Assembly: GCA_035502995.1 (NCBI GenBank)
Contig: DATJTW010000003.1
Coordinates: 20,228 to 84,227, forward strand
Direction of reading: 5' to 3'
Length of the DNA: 64,000 nucleotides
From: CADEED01 sp035502995
GTDB lineage: Bacteria > Pseudomonadota > Gammaproteobacteria > Steroidobacterales > Steroidobacteraceae
Below are positions 38,927 through 46,449 of this stretch, piece by piece (position 1 is the stretch's first letter; the number at the start of each line of letters is the position of its first letter). The notes under the pieces were generated by a model, which made no database searches, had not been told where the DNA came from, and saw only the letters and a program-made list of their open reading frames with translations. Made by a program: the position numbers and the translations under genes.

Positions 38927-38942
38927 TGCAAGTCCCGTTCCA
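38927..38942 (-). promoter_or_regulatory. sigma-54 (RpoN) promoter for the minus-strand EPS operon
   Basis: On the minus strand the sequence TGGAACGGGACTTGCA fits the -24/-12 consensus TGGCACG-N4-TTGCW with one change in the -24 box. The invariant GG and GC are ten bases apart as required. The predicted start lies about 12 nt downstream, some 25 nt ahead of the small C-terminal-anchor gene. Confidence 0.75.
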
Positions 38943-39283
38943 TGAGATGCGCTTCGGTCGAAGTTGCGCTGGCGGAGCAACCGGCCGTCCGACTGGTCGT
39001 CAACTCGTACTTGCCCGCGAACGGTGCGCTGTGACGTTGCGCCAGTCAAGAGCACGAATCGACATGTCGGTAGTTAGATACGTGATCGGGAATGGTCGTG
39101 ACGCGGTGCATACTCGCCTTCATGAGTGAGAAAAATTCCGCGATGCATGAAAAGCGATCGTGCGTTTCATCCGGGATTTACAGCGCCGCGGACGTTTCGA
39201 CTCGTTATTGCGACGTCGGACGATTCCCACGGCTGCACCGATGCCACGCAAAAAATCTCGCCTTCGCACTCAAGTAGGTAGAG

Positions 39284-39297
39284 TTGACGTGGATCAA
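39284..39297. promoter_or_regulatory. FNR/Anr-type binding site in EPS control region
   Basis: TTGACGTGGATCAA differs from the FNR-family consensus at one position and is nearly identical to the box at 18544. It ends 33 nt upstream of the -24 element of the rightward sigma-54 promoter. An FNR or CRP-type protein here could assist or block the enhancer-binding activator. Confidence 0.55.
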
Positions 39298-39330
39298 GCG
39301 CGTGCGTGCGGCCGAATGGCGACACTTTCG

Positions 39331-39346
39331 TGGAACGCGCCTTGCA
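39331..39346 (+). promoter_or_regulatory. sigma-54 (RpoN) promoter for the plus-strand EPS operon
   Basis: TGGAACGCGCCTTGCA matches TGGCACG-N4-TTGCW with a single change, and has the same -24 box (TGGAACG) as the facing promoter. The predicted start is about 12 nt downstream, near 39358, leaving a leader of some 20 nt before the polymerase ATG. Confidence 0.8.
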
Positions 39347-39377
39347 GCCATGATGGCGTGAACATCGAAGGCAACTG

Positions 39378-40796
39378 ATGGAACAGACACTGGCGAGCCC
39401 GCCGTTGACGCACGCGCGGAGTCTCGCGCCGCCGCTCGTGGCCGAAGGATTCGTCGTCGTGTGCGTGGTGTTGCTGATGCCGCTCGCGATGTACGCGGCG
39501 GGCATCGCGCCGTTCGCACGGCTCGCGTATCCGGCCGCGAACTTCCTGCTCGCCGGGTATCTCTTCGTGCGCCGCTCGCCGTGGTACGCGGCGCATTGCC
39601 TCATGGTGTTCTGCTTCGTGTCGCTGGCGCGGCGACTGGTCGACGACCAGGCCGGCTTCGATCCGTCGAATCCCGTGTTGTTGACGCCGTATGTCTGCTG
39701 CCTGTTCGCCGGCGTGAGTTTCCTCGAGTACTGGTCGCGGCCGCGGCCGCGCCACTTCGCACCGTTCCTCGCGATCATGGCCTGCATCGCCTACGGCACC
39801 GCGCTCGCGCTGCTCGACGGCCGCTTCCGTTCATCGATGGTCGACGTGCTGAAGTGGACGGTCGGCCCGCTGTTCGCCGTCTACCTGCTGGCGAACCAGG
39901 AACGCGTCGCCGGGATCCGCCGGCTGATCGAGCCGGTGTTGATCGCCTGCGCGACGGCGATGGCGGTGTACGGCATCGCGCAGTTCCTCGAGCCCGCGCA
40001 CTGGGACATCACCTGGGTGCGCGGCGTGCGCGATCTCGGCTTCGAGTCCGTCGGTCAGCCGGTGCCCTTCGGACTGCGCGTGTTCGGCACGATGAACTCG
40101 CCCGGATCGTTCGGCACCATCATCTCGGCCGGCATCGTGCTGGCATTGAAACGGCGGCTGCCGGTTTTCCTCGTGTGCCTCGCGCCGATGGTCGTCGGCC
40201 TCGCGTTGTGCCAGTACCGCTCGCTGTGGGCGATGACGGCGCTGGCCGTGCTGATGGTGGTGCTGTCGCCGAGCCGCGAGGTGAAACGCGTCAACGTGCT
40301 CGGCATGATCGTGGTGTTCCTGCTTCTCTCGTCGACGGCGCTGGCGCCGCAGGTGCGCGATGCCGTGTTCACGCGCGCGTCGTCGCTGAGCGAGCTCGAG
40401 GGCGACGAGAGCCTGCGGCTGCGCCTGATGCAGTACGAGGAGTTCTTCAGCCACGACAACCTGCTGGTCGGCGACGGGCTGGCGATCAACGGCGTGTCCC
40501 GGCGTCTCGACAACAAGGAGGCGGGCTCGATCGACGGCGCGATCATCGAGATCTACAGCGCGATGGGCGTGTTCGTCGGCACCGCGTTCATGATCGCGAT
40601 TGGCGTATTGGTCGCCGGCCTGTTCGGCCGCGCCGCGACGAAGGACCACCACGTGTTCTTCGACCGCGCGATCGTGCTGACGCTGTTCCTGCAATTTCCG
40701 ATCGGCACCGTGCACATCGGCGAGCTCGGTTTCTGCGCCTGGACGTTCCTCGGCCTGGGTCTCGCGACTCGGCTCACGCATCCGGAGGCCACGTGA
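39378..40796 (+). CDS. O-antigen-ligase/Wzy-like exopolysaccharide polymerase, 472 aa
   Basis: About ten to twelve predicted membrane helices with a larger periplasmic loop near residues 330-390 are seen. Features of the Wzy_C/O-antigen ligase group are FGTMNSPGSFGTIISAGIVLAL (N-S-P-G-S-F around a conserved helix), LCQYRSLWAMTALAVLMV, and RLMQYEEFFSHDNLLVGDGLAING. It would polymerise repeat units on the outer face of the inner membrane. It is the first gene of the rightward sigma-54 operon. Confidence 0.85.
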   Translation: MEQTLASPPLTHARSLAPPLVAEGFVVVCVVLLMPLAMYAAGIAPFARLAYPAANFLLAGYLFVRRSPWYAAHCLMVFCFVSLARRLVDDQAGFDPSNPVLLTPYVCCLFAGVSFLEYWSRPRPRHFAPFLAIMACIAYGTALALLDGRFRSSMVDVLKWTVGPLFAVYLLANQERVAGIRRLIEPVLIACATAMAVYGIAQFLEPAHWDITWVRGVRDLGFESVGQPVPFGLRVFGTMNSPGSFGTIISAGIVLALKRRLPVFLVCLAPMVVGLALCQYRSLWAMTALAVLMVVLSPSREVKRVNVLGMIVVFLLLSSTALAPQVRDAVFTRASSLSELEGDESLRLRLMQYEEFFSHDNLLVGDGLAINGVSRRLDNKEAGSIDGAIIEIYSAMGVFVGTAFMIAIGVLVAGLFGRAATKDHHVFFDRAIVLTLFLQFPIGTVHIGELGFCAWTFLGLGLATRLTHPEAT

Positions 40797-41950
40797 GCGT
40801 GCCGTCGATCCTGTTCGTCACGCACGTCGGCGATCCCGGCGGCGCCGAATTCAAGATGATCGCGATCTGCCGCACGCTCGGCGACGCCGCGCACGTGCTG
40901 ACGCTGCAACACGGCTCGCTGGATCGCATCCTGAAGGAGCAGGGCATTCGCCACAGCGTGAAGCCGCTGGGCGCGGCTGCAGGCGGCGTGCGGCGTGAAG
41001 GCGGGTCGCTGAGCCTGCTGCGCGCGGTGCCCGGATCGCTGCGCATGGTGCGCGAGCTCGCGCGCGAATCGCGGCGGCACGATCTCGTCGTCTGTTTCTC
41101 GCAGAAAGCGTTCGTGCTGGCGTCGCTGGCGAAGCCGTTCGCGCGCCGGCCCATCGTCTGGTTCATGAACGACATCCTCTCGGCCGAGCACTTCGATCCG
41201 CTGCTGATCCGCGGGTTGATCGCGTTGTCCCGGCGCAGCGCGGATCACGTCGCCGTCGTCTCGCAGGAGAGCCTGCGCGCGTGGCGGCAGGCCGGCGGGC
41301 GCATGGATCGCGTCAGCGTGGTGTATTCGGGCATCGATCCCGAGCAGATCGCGCGGCAGTTGAGCGATCCGGCGCGGGTCGCCGCGTATCGCGCGCAGTA
41401 CGCGCCGCACGGCGAGCCGCTGGTCGGCATGTTCGGCCGCATCAGCCGCTGGAAGGGGCAGGACGTGTTCCTGCGCGCGCTGGCGCAGGTGCCCGGCGCG
41501 CAGGGCGTGATCGTCGGCGGCGCGTTGTCCGTGGACGCGGACTACGAGCGCGAACTGCGCGAGCTGGCGCTGGCGTTGGGCGTCGACGACCGCGTGGAAT
41601 TCGTCGGCCACGTCGACGATCCGATGACGCTGATGGCGGCCTGCAACGTCGTCGCGCATTGTTCGACGTCGCCCGAGCCGTCGGGCCGCGTGATCGCCGA
41701 GGCGATGTTCGCCGGCACGCCGGTCATCGGCAGCGACGCCGGCGGCGTGCCCGAGTTCATCGTGCAGAACGAGACCGGCCTGCTGACGCCGCTGAAGGAC
41801 GACGCGGCGCTGGCCGCCGCCATCCGCCGCTATCTCGACGATCCCGAGTGGTCGCGCGGCGTCGCGGCGCGGGCGCGCGTGCGCGCCGAACAGAATTTCT
41901 CCTCGGCCGCGACGATCAGCGGCTTCCAGCGCGCGATCGCCAGCCTGTGA
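40793..41950 (+). CDS. glycosyltransferase family 4, 385 aa
   Basis: The N-terminal donor-side fold starts ILFVTHVGDPGGAEFKMIAICRTL. The C-terminal half has VGMFGRISRWKGQDVFLRAL, GVIVGGAL, VEFVGHVDDPMTLMAACNVVAHCSTSPEPSGRVIAEAMFAGTPVIGS and the E-x7-E motif EPSGRVIAE. It adds a sugar to the lipid-linked EPS repeat in the cytoplasm. GTG start overlaps the polymerase stop (GTGA). Confidence 0.9.
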   Translation: MSVPSILFVTHVGDPGGAEFKMIAICRTLGDAAHVLTLQHGSLDRILKEQGIRHSVKPLGAAAGGVRREGGSLSLLRAVPGSLRMVRELARESRRHDLVVCFSQKAFVLASLAKPFARRPIVWFMNDILSAEHFDPLLIRGLIALSRRSADHVAVVSQESLRAWRQAGGRMDRVSVVYSGIDPEQIARQLSDPARVAAYRAQYAPHGEPLVGMFGRISRWKGQDVFLRALAQVPGAQGVIVGGALSVDADYERELRELALALGVDDRVEFVGHVDDPMTLMAACNVVAHCSTSPEPSGRVIAEAMFAGTPVIGSDAGGVPEFIVQNETGLLTPLKDDAALAAAIRRYLDDPEWSRGVAARARVRAEQNFSSAATISGFQRAIASL

Positions 41951-43281
41951 ACACCCTGTCGGCATCGCGCCTCGGCCGATTGATCGCGGTCCTGCGCGGC
42001 GACAAGCCGCTGCCGGCGATGCTGCGCTCCGCCGGCACGCAGGCACTGATCGTGCTGATGAACATGCTGACCGGCATCATCACCGCGCGATTGCTGGGCC
42101 CCGAGGGCCGCGGCATCTACGCGGCCGTGACGCTGTGGCCGCCGCTGTTCGGCATGCTGGCGACGGCCGGACTCGGCAGCGCCGTGATCTTCCGGCTGCG
42201 CCGCTACCCCGATGCGCACGGCCCGGTGGCCGGCGCGGCATTGCTGCTCGGGCTCGGCTACGCGCTCGGCATGATCGTCATCGGTGCGTTGCTGCTGCCG
42301 TGGTTCATGGCGCAGTACTGGGCGACGACGCTGCTGTTCGCGCAGGTCTGCCTGGTCACGGTCGCGTTCAACGCGACGCAGATCGTGATGAAGCAGACCT
42401 TCGCCGGGCTCGGCCAGTACTGGTATTGCAACCTCACGCACCTGCTGCCGCAGCTGTTCCACCTGCTGTTGTTGCTGGCGGTGATGGTCGTGACGCTGAT
42501 GACGCCGGCGTATGCGGTCATCGCGTTGTTCTCGGCCAGCGCGCTGGCCGTGCTGGCGATGCTGCCTAGGTTCATCCGCGCGGCGCGGCCGCGGCTGGCG
42601 GGCGTGACCGGCGAGATGCGCGCGTTGTCGTCGTATTCGATGCGCGCGGCGCCGACCGGGCTGGTCAGCGCGCTGTTGCTGTTCTCCGATCGACTCGTGT
42701 TGATCCCGCTGTTGCCGGCGCGCGAGCTCGGCTTCTACGCGGTCGCGTTCAGCTTCTCGCGCGTGATCCAGTTCGTGCAGCCGGCGTTGCAGTCGATCTT
42801 CCTCTCGCACATGGCGGCGCAGGAGGCCGGCGTCGCGCGGCGCATCCACGACGAGGCGTCGCGCGTGTTGATCGCGTGCCTGGTGCTGGGCTGCGCAGCG
42901 CTGTGGCTGCTGGGCGAGTGGCTGCTGTCGTTTGCGTACGGCGCGGAGTTCGCGGCGGCGAACACCATCTTCCGCGTGTTGATCGTCGAAGCCTCGCTGT
43001 CGGTGCTGTCGCAGGTCACGGTGCAGCTGTTCCTGTCGCGCGATCGGCCGGGGCTGGTGTCGGCGATCCAGGCGGCGATGCTGCTGGTGTCGTTCGCGCT
43101 GTTGCTGACGCTGGTGCCGATGTACGGCGGACTCGGTGCGGCCGTCGCGCTGGCGATCGCCGGCGCGCTGCGCTGGATCGTGCTGTTGGTGGCGATGCGC
43201 CGCGTGTTGGGCGGACCGTGGCCGCGCTTGTGGCTGAACGGCGCGGACCTGCGCGACCTGACGCGGCGCGTGAAGCGGTGA
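41947..43281 (+). CDS. Wzx-like polysaccharide flippase (MOP superfamily), 444 aa
   Basis: The protein has twelve or so predicted helices and the opening MLTGIITARLLGPEGRGIYAAV, a segment typical of O-antigen and lipid-III flippases. Other conserved parts are FSDRLVLIPLLPARELGFYAVAFSFSRVIQFVQPALQSIFL and SQVTVQLFLSRDRPGLVSAIQ. It would flip the undecaprenyl-linked repeat unit for the polymerase. GTG start overlaps the previous stop (GTGA). Confidence 0.9.
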   Translation: MNTLSASRLGRLIAVLRGDKPLPAMLRSAGTQALIVLMNMLTGIITARLLGPEGRGIYAAVTLWPPLFGMLATAGLGSAVIFRLRRYPDAHGPVAGAALLLGLGYALGMIVIGALLLPWFMAQYWATTLLFAQVCLVTVAFNATQIVMKQTFAGLGQYWYCNLTHLLPQLFHLLLLLAVMVVTLMTPAYAVIALFSASALAVLAMLPRFIRAARPRLAGVTGEMRALSSYSMRAAPTGLVSALLLFSDRLVLIPLLPARELGFYAVAFSFSRVIQFVQPALQSIFLSHMAAQEAGVARRIHDEASRVLIACLVLGCAALWLLGEWLLSFAYGAEFAAANTIFRVLIVEASLSVLSQVTVQLFLSRDRPGLVSAIQAAMLLVSFALLLTLVPMYGGLGAAVALAIAGALRWIVLLVAMRRVLGGPWPRLWLNGADLRDLTRRVKR

Positions 43282-44564
43282 TCGCGCGCGCGACGATCGG
43301 CCTGTTCGCGTGGCTGGCGCTGACAGCGTTGCCATCGGGCGCGGCCGGTATCCCGACATACTCGGCGCACGACTTCATCGACTCCGTCGGCGTCAACACG
43401 CACCTGCGGCACAAGCGCAGTGTCTACGACACGCAGTTCGCGGCGCTGAAGCAGAAGCTGCTCGACGCGCACATCGGCCACATCCGCGACGGCGCGATGG
43501 ACAAGGACGGCGGCTTCCACGATGCCGACGCGTCGGCGCGGTTCGCCGAGCTGGGCCGCGCCGGCATCCGCGCGACGTTCGTGTTCCGGCCGATGGCGCC
43601 GCGCGAGTTCGTGCAGGGCTGGCCGGCGCGTGTCGCGCCGTCGTTCGAGGCGTACGAGCTGCCGAACGAGATGAACCAGGTGAAGAACCTGCCGTGGGCC
43701 GAGACGTTGCGCGTGTACATGCCGATGTTCCGGCAATACGTGCGCGAGGGCCGCGGCGGGTCGGACTACCCGATCGTCGGGCCGTCGCTGGCCGACGTCG
43801 GCGGCAATCCGTTCGCGATGCTCGGCGACCGCTCTGCGGACATCGATTTCGGCAACGTGCACAAGTACTACCGCGCGTGGAATCCCGGCGTCGAAGGTTA
43901 TGGCGGCAAGGCGGGCGATCCGCCCTGCGAGAAATACCGCTATGGCGCGCTGGCGTACGCGTTGTGTCGCGCGGCGATCGTGTCGGGCGACAAGCCGGTG
44001 ATCGTCACGGAGGCGGGCTACGCCACGGGCGGGAAGCCGGGATTCTTCGTGCCGCCCGAGGTGCAGTCGAAATACCTCGCGCGTCTGTTGCTGCTGCATT
44101 TCGCGGCCGGCGTGAAGCGCACGTTCGTCTATCAACTCGCGGATCACGGCAGCGACACGGGCGGATCGATGGGGCTGATCGATCAGCAGGGCGGGGAGAA
44201 GCCGGCGTTCCGTGAGCTGAAGGCGCTGATGCGCGAGTTGTTCGACGAGCGCGACGCGAAGCCGGCGCCGCTCGACGCGGCGCTCGACGGCGACGTCGAC
44301 GACGTGAAGGCGTTGAGCTTCGGCAAGTCGGATGGGTCGTATCGCATCGTGTTGTGGCTGGAGAAGGCGGGGTACGACGTCAAGACGTCGCAGCCGATCG
44401 AGGTGCGTCCGCAGGACGTGCGCGTCGCGTTGGGCGACGGATTCTCGATCCGGCGCGTGGTCGGGTTCGCCGACGACGGCGGCACGCGCGAGCGCAAGCC
44501 CGCCGGCGCGTCGCTCGCCGTCACCGACAACCTCACCGTGCTCGACGTGGGGCGCGCGCGATGA
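43278..44564 (+). CDS. exported glycoside hydrolase of clan GH-A type, 428 aa
   Basis: A signal peptide (ATIGLFAWLALTALPSGAAG) precedes a TIM-barrel glycosidase. The acid/base in clan GH-A lies after an Asn: FEAYELPNEMNQ, Glu131. The nucleophile lies in KPVIVTEAGYATGGK, Glu245, with an aromatic floor GNVHKYY. The last 100 residues form a beta-sandwich (SYRIVLWLEKAGYDV). I cannot give the exact family (GH5/GH39-like). In an EPS locus it may trim or release the polymer, or keep the periplasm clear. GTG start overlaps the flippase stop. Confidence 0.8.
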   Translation: MIARATIGLFAWLALTALPSGAAGIPTYSAHDFIDSVGVNTHLRHKRSVYDTQFAALKQKLLDAHIGHIRDGAMDKDGGFHDADASARFAELGRAGIRATFVFRPMAPREFVQGWPARVAPSFEAYELPNEMNQVKNLPWAETLRVYMPMFRQYVREGRGGSDYPIVGPSLADVGGNPFAMLGDRSADIDFGNVHKYYRAWNPGVEGYGGKAGDPPCEKYRYGALAYALCRAAIVSGDKPVIVTEAGYATGGKPGFFVPPEVQSKYLARLLLLHFAAGVKRTFVYQLADHGSDTGGSMGLIDQQGGEKPAFRELKALMRELFDERDAKPAPLDAALDGDVDDVKALSFGKSDGSYRIVLWLEKAGYDVKTSQPIEVRPQDVRVALGDGFSIRRVVGFADDGGTRERKPAGASLAVTDNLTVLDVGRAR

Positions 44565-45232
44565 ATCGCTGGGCGCTGTTCGTATCGGCACTGGCGCTGA
44601 TCCTGCCGTCGGCGCTGCGGCGCGTGTTGTTGAACACGCTGTGCGGCTACGCGATCGAACGCGGCGCCAGTGTCGGCTGCTCGCTGCTCGGCGTGCCGGC
44701 GCTGAAGCTCGGTCCGGGCGCGCGTATCGGCCACTTCACCGTGATCAAGGGCATTCCCGTGGAGCTCGGCGAACACGCGCGCATCGGCGATTTCAATTTC
44801 ATCTCGGGACTGCCGCGCGGCACGTCGCGGCATTTTCGCGAGGAGGCGGATCGCGATCCGCGGCTGGTCATGGGGCGGCACTCTTCGCTGACTTCGCGCC
44901 ACTACGTCGACTGCTCGAACCGCGTCGAGATCGGCGAATTCAGCACCGTCGCCGGCGCGCGCTCGCAGATCCTCACGCACGCGATCGACCTCGGGCGCTC
45001 GCGCCAGGTGTCCGCGCCCGCGGTCATCGGGCGCTATTGCTTCGTCGGCACCGCCTGCGTCGTGCTGAAGGGCGCACGGCTGCCTGACTACTCGGTGCTC
45101 GCCGCGAACTCGTCGCTGGCGCGCGCCTTCGAGGAACCGTACACGTTGTATTCCGGCGTGCCGGCCGCGGCGGTGAAGCCGCTGTCGCGCGACGCCGCGT
45201 ATTTCCACCGCGACCGCGGTTTCGTCGACTGA
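44561..45232 (+). CDS. hexapeptide-repeat acyltransferase, 223 aa
   Basis: An N-terminal hydrophobic segment (WALFVSALALILPSALRRVLL) is followed by left-handed parallel beta-helix repeats of the LbH type: LKLGPGARIGHFTVIKG, LGEHARIGDFNFIS, MGRHSSLTSRHYVDCSNRVEIGEFSTVAG and IGRYCFVGTACVVLKGARLPDYSVLAANS. The pattern matches WbbJ/CysE-like acetyltransferases that O-acetylate sugars. It probably decorates the EPS repeat. ATG overlaps the glycosidase stop (ATGA). Confidence 0.87.
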   Translation: MNRWALFVSALALILPSALRRVLLNTLCGYAIERGASVGCSLLGVPALKLGPGARIGHFTVIKGIPVELGEHARIGDFNFISGLPRGTSRHFREEADRDPRLVMGRHSSLTSRHYVDCSNRVEIGEFSTVAGARSQILTHAIDLGRSRQVSAPAVIGRYCFVGTACVVLKGARLPDYSVLAANSSLARAFEEPYTLYSGVPAAAVKPLSRDAAYFHRDRGFVD

Positions 45233-45242
45233 AAGGATCGCC

Positions 45243-46427
45243 ATGCAGCCGCTGAACATCTTCGTCGTCCACCCTTCGGACATGCTGACGGACCACCTGC
45301 CGAACGGCGCGGGCTGGATCGACTACAACTACCTGCGCGGGCTGGCGGAGCGGGGTCACACCTTGCACGTGGCAACGCCGCGCATCGAGCTGCGCGACCC
45401 GGTGCCGCCGAACCTGCACCTGCACCTGATCGAGGGCACGGCCCAGAAGCGGCCGGGCATGGCGACGCGGCTGAAATACCTGTTGGGCGTGCGGCGGTTG
45501 TACTCGCGGTTGTCGAAGACGGTGACGTTCGACCTGGCGCAGCAGTTCACGCCGGTGGAGACGGGACTCAGCCTGGCGTTGCTGGGGACCGGGGTGCCGC
45601 TGGTGCTCGGGCCGTACTCGGGTCACTGGGCGCCCGATGCGTTCGGGCCGCCGAAGCCGCGCAGTGTGTTCACGCGCTTCAAGCATGCGGTGCGGGACGC
45701 GCTGGCGAAGTTCCAGCAGTCGCAGGCCGACGCGCTGGTCATCACGTGTCCCGCGGCGATCGAGCGCATCCGCGATCCGCGCGCGCGGGCGACGCGCGTG
45801 CACGTGATCAGCCACGGCATCCATTGCCACGACTACCCGATGCGCGCGGCGGTGCCGGAGAAGACGTCGATCCTGTTCCTGGCGGTGCTCGAGTACTGGA
45901 AGGGCATCTTCACGTTGTTGGAGGCCTTCGACCTCGTGGCGGCCGCATTGCCCGAGTGCACGCTGGAGATCTGGGGCGACGGGCGCGAGATGGAGGCGGT
46001 GAAGCACCGGGTCGCGAAGTCACCGTGGAGCGCGCGCATCTTCCTGCGCGGCCGGGCGCCGCGCGATGACGTGGCCGCGACGATGCGCGCGCACTCGGTG
46101 TACTGCATGCCGTCGTACGGCGAGCCGTTCGGCATGACGCTGCTCGAGGCGATGGCGTCGGGCGTGCCCGTGGTCACGACGGACGCCGGCGGCCCGCCGT
46201 TCATCGTGCATGCGGCAGGCGGGCGCGTGGTGCCGATGCGCGACGTGGAGAAGCTGGCGGCGGCGTTGATCGAAGTGGCCGGCGACCGCGAGCTGCAGCA
46301 TGCGATGGGCGAGTACAACCGCCGGCGCGTCGAGCAGGAGTTCGACTGGAGCCGGTCGCTGGACCGGATGGAGCGCGTCTATGCCGACGTCGTGACCGTG
46401 AAAATGGGGACAGTCCCCGTTTCGTAG
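45243..46427 (+). CDS. glycosyltransferase family 4, 394 aa, C terminus encoded by a REP element
   Basis: The N-terminal half begins FVVHPSDMLTDHLPNGAGWIDYNYL. The GT4 half has ILFLAVLEYWKGIFTLLEAF, LEIWGDGREMEAVK, IFLRGRAPRDDVAATMRAHSVYCMPSYGEPFGMTLLEAMASGVPVVTT with the E-x7-E motif EPFGMTLLE. The reading frame then runs into a palindromic repeat so that the last eight residues (KMGTVPVS) and the TAG stop, in the hairpin loop, come from the repeat. A strong AAAGGA site precedes the ATG. It is the last gene of the rightward EPS operon. Confidence 0.9.
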   Translation: MQPLNIFVVHPSDMLTDHLPNGAGWIDYNYLRGLAERGHTLHVATPRIELRDPVPPNLHLHLIEGTAQKRPGMATRLKYLLGVRRLYSRLSKTVTFDLAQQFTPVETGLSLALLGTGVPLVLGPYSGHWAPDAFGPPKPRSVFTRFKHAVRDALAKFQQSQADALVITCPAAIERIRDPRARATRVHVISHGIHCHDYPMRAAVPEKTSILFLAVLEYWKGIFTLLEAFDLVAAALPECTLEIWGDGREMEAVKHRVAKSPWSARIFLRGRAPRDDVAATMRAHSVYCMPSYGEPFGMTLLEAMASGVPVVTTDAGGPPFIVHAAGGRVVPMRDVEKLAAALIEVAGDRELQHAMGEYNRRRVEQEFDWSRSLDRMERVYADVVTVKMGTVPVS

Positions 46428-46449
46428 GAAACGGGGACTGTCCCCATTA
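46402..46449. repeat. perfect palindromic GGGGACAGTCCCC element between convergent genes
   Basis: Two 19-nt perfect arms (46405-46423 and 46428-46446) flank a 4-nt loop GTAG. The arm TGGGGACAGTCCCCGTTTC is the left part of the unit seen at 17946 and 32014, duplicated head to head. It is likely a bidirectional terminator. It carries the stop codon of the glycosyltransferase in the loop and is immediately followed by the stop codon of the hybrid kinase. Confidence 0.92.

Larger units (their letters stand above)
38892..39377. promoter_or_regulatory. divergent control region of the EPS locus
   Basis: This 486-nt spacer separates the two EPS transcription units. It is less GC-rich than the flanking genes. 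It holds two facing sigma-54 promoters near its ends, an FNR-like box nearer the right promoter, and about 340 nt between the promoters that could host enhancer-binding sites. A short open frame inside (39092-39277) has no supporting features and is not called as a gene. Confidence 0.7.

Noticed and set aside
39092..39277. 61-codon frame in the EPS control spacer
   Set aside because: No ribosome-binding site or family; it lies between the two sigma-54 promoters and overlaps the region expected to hold regulatory sites.
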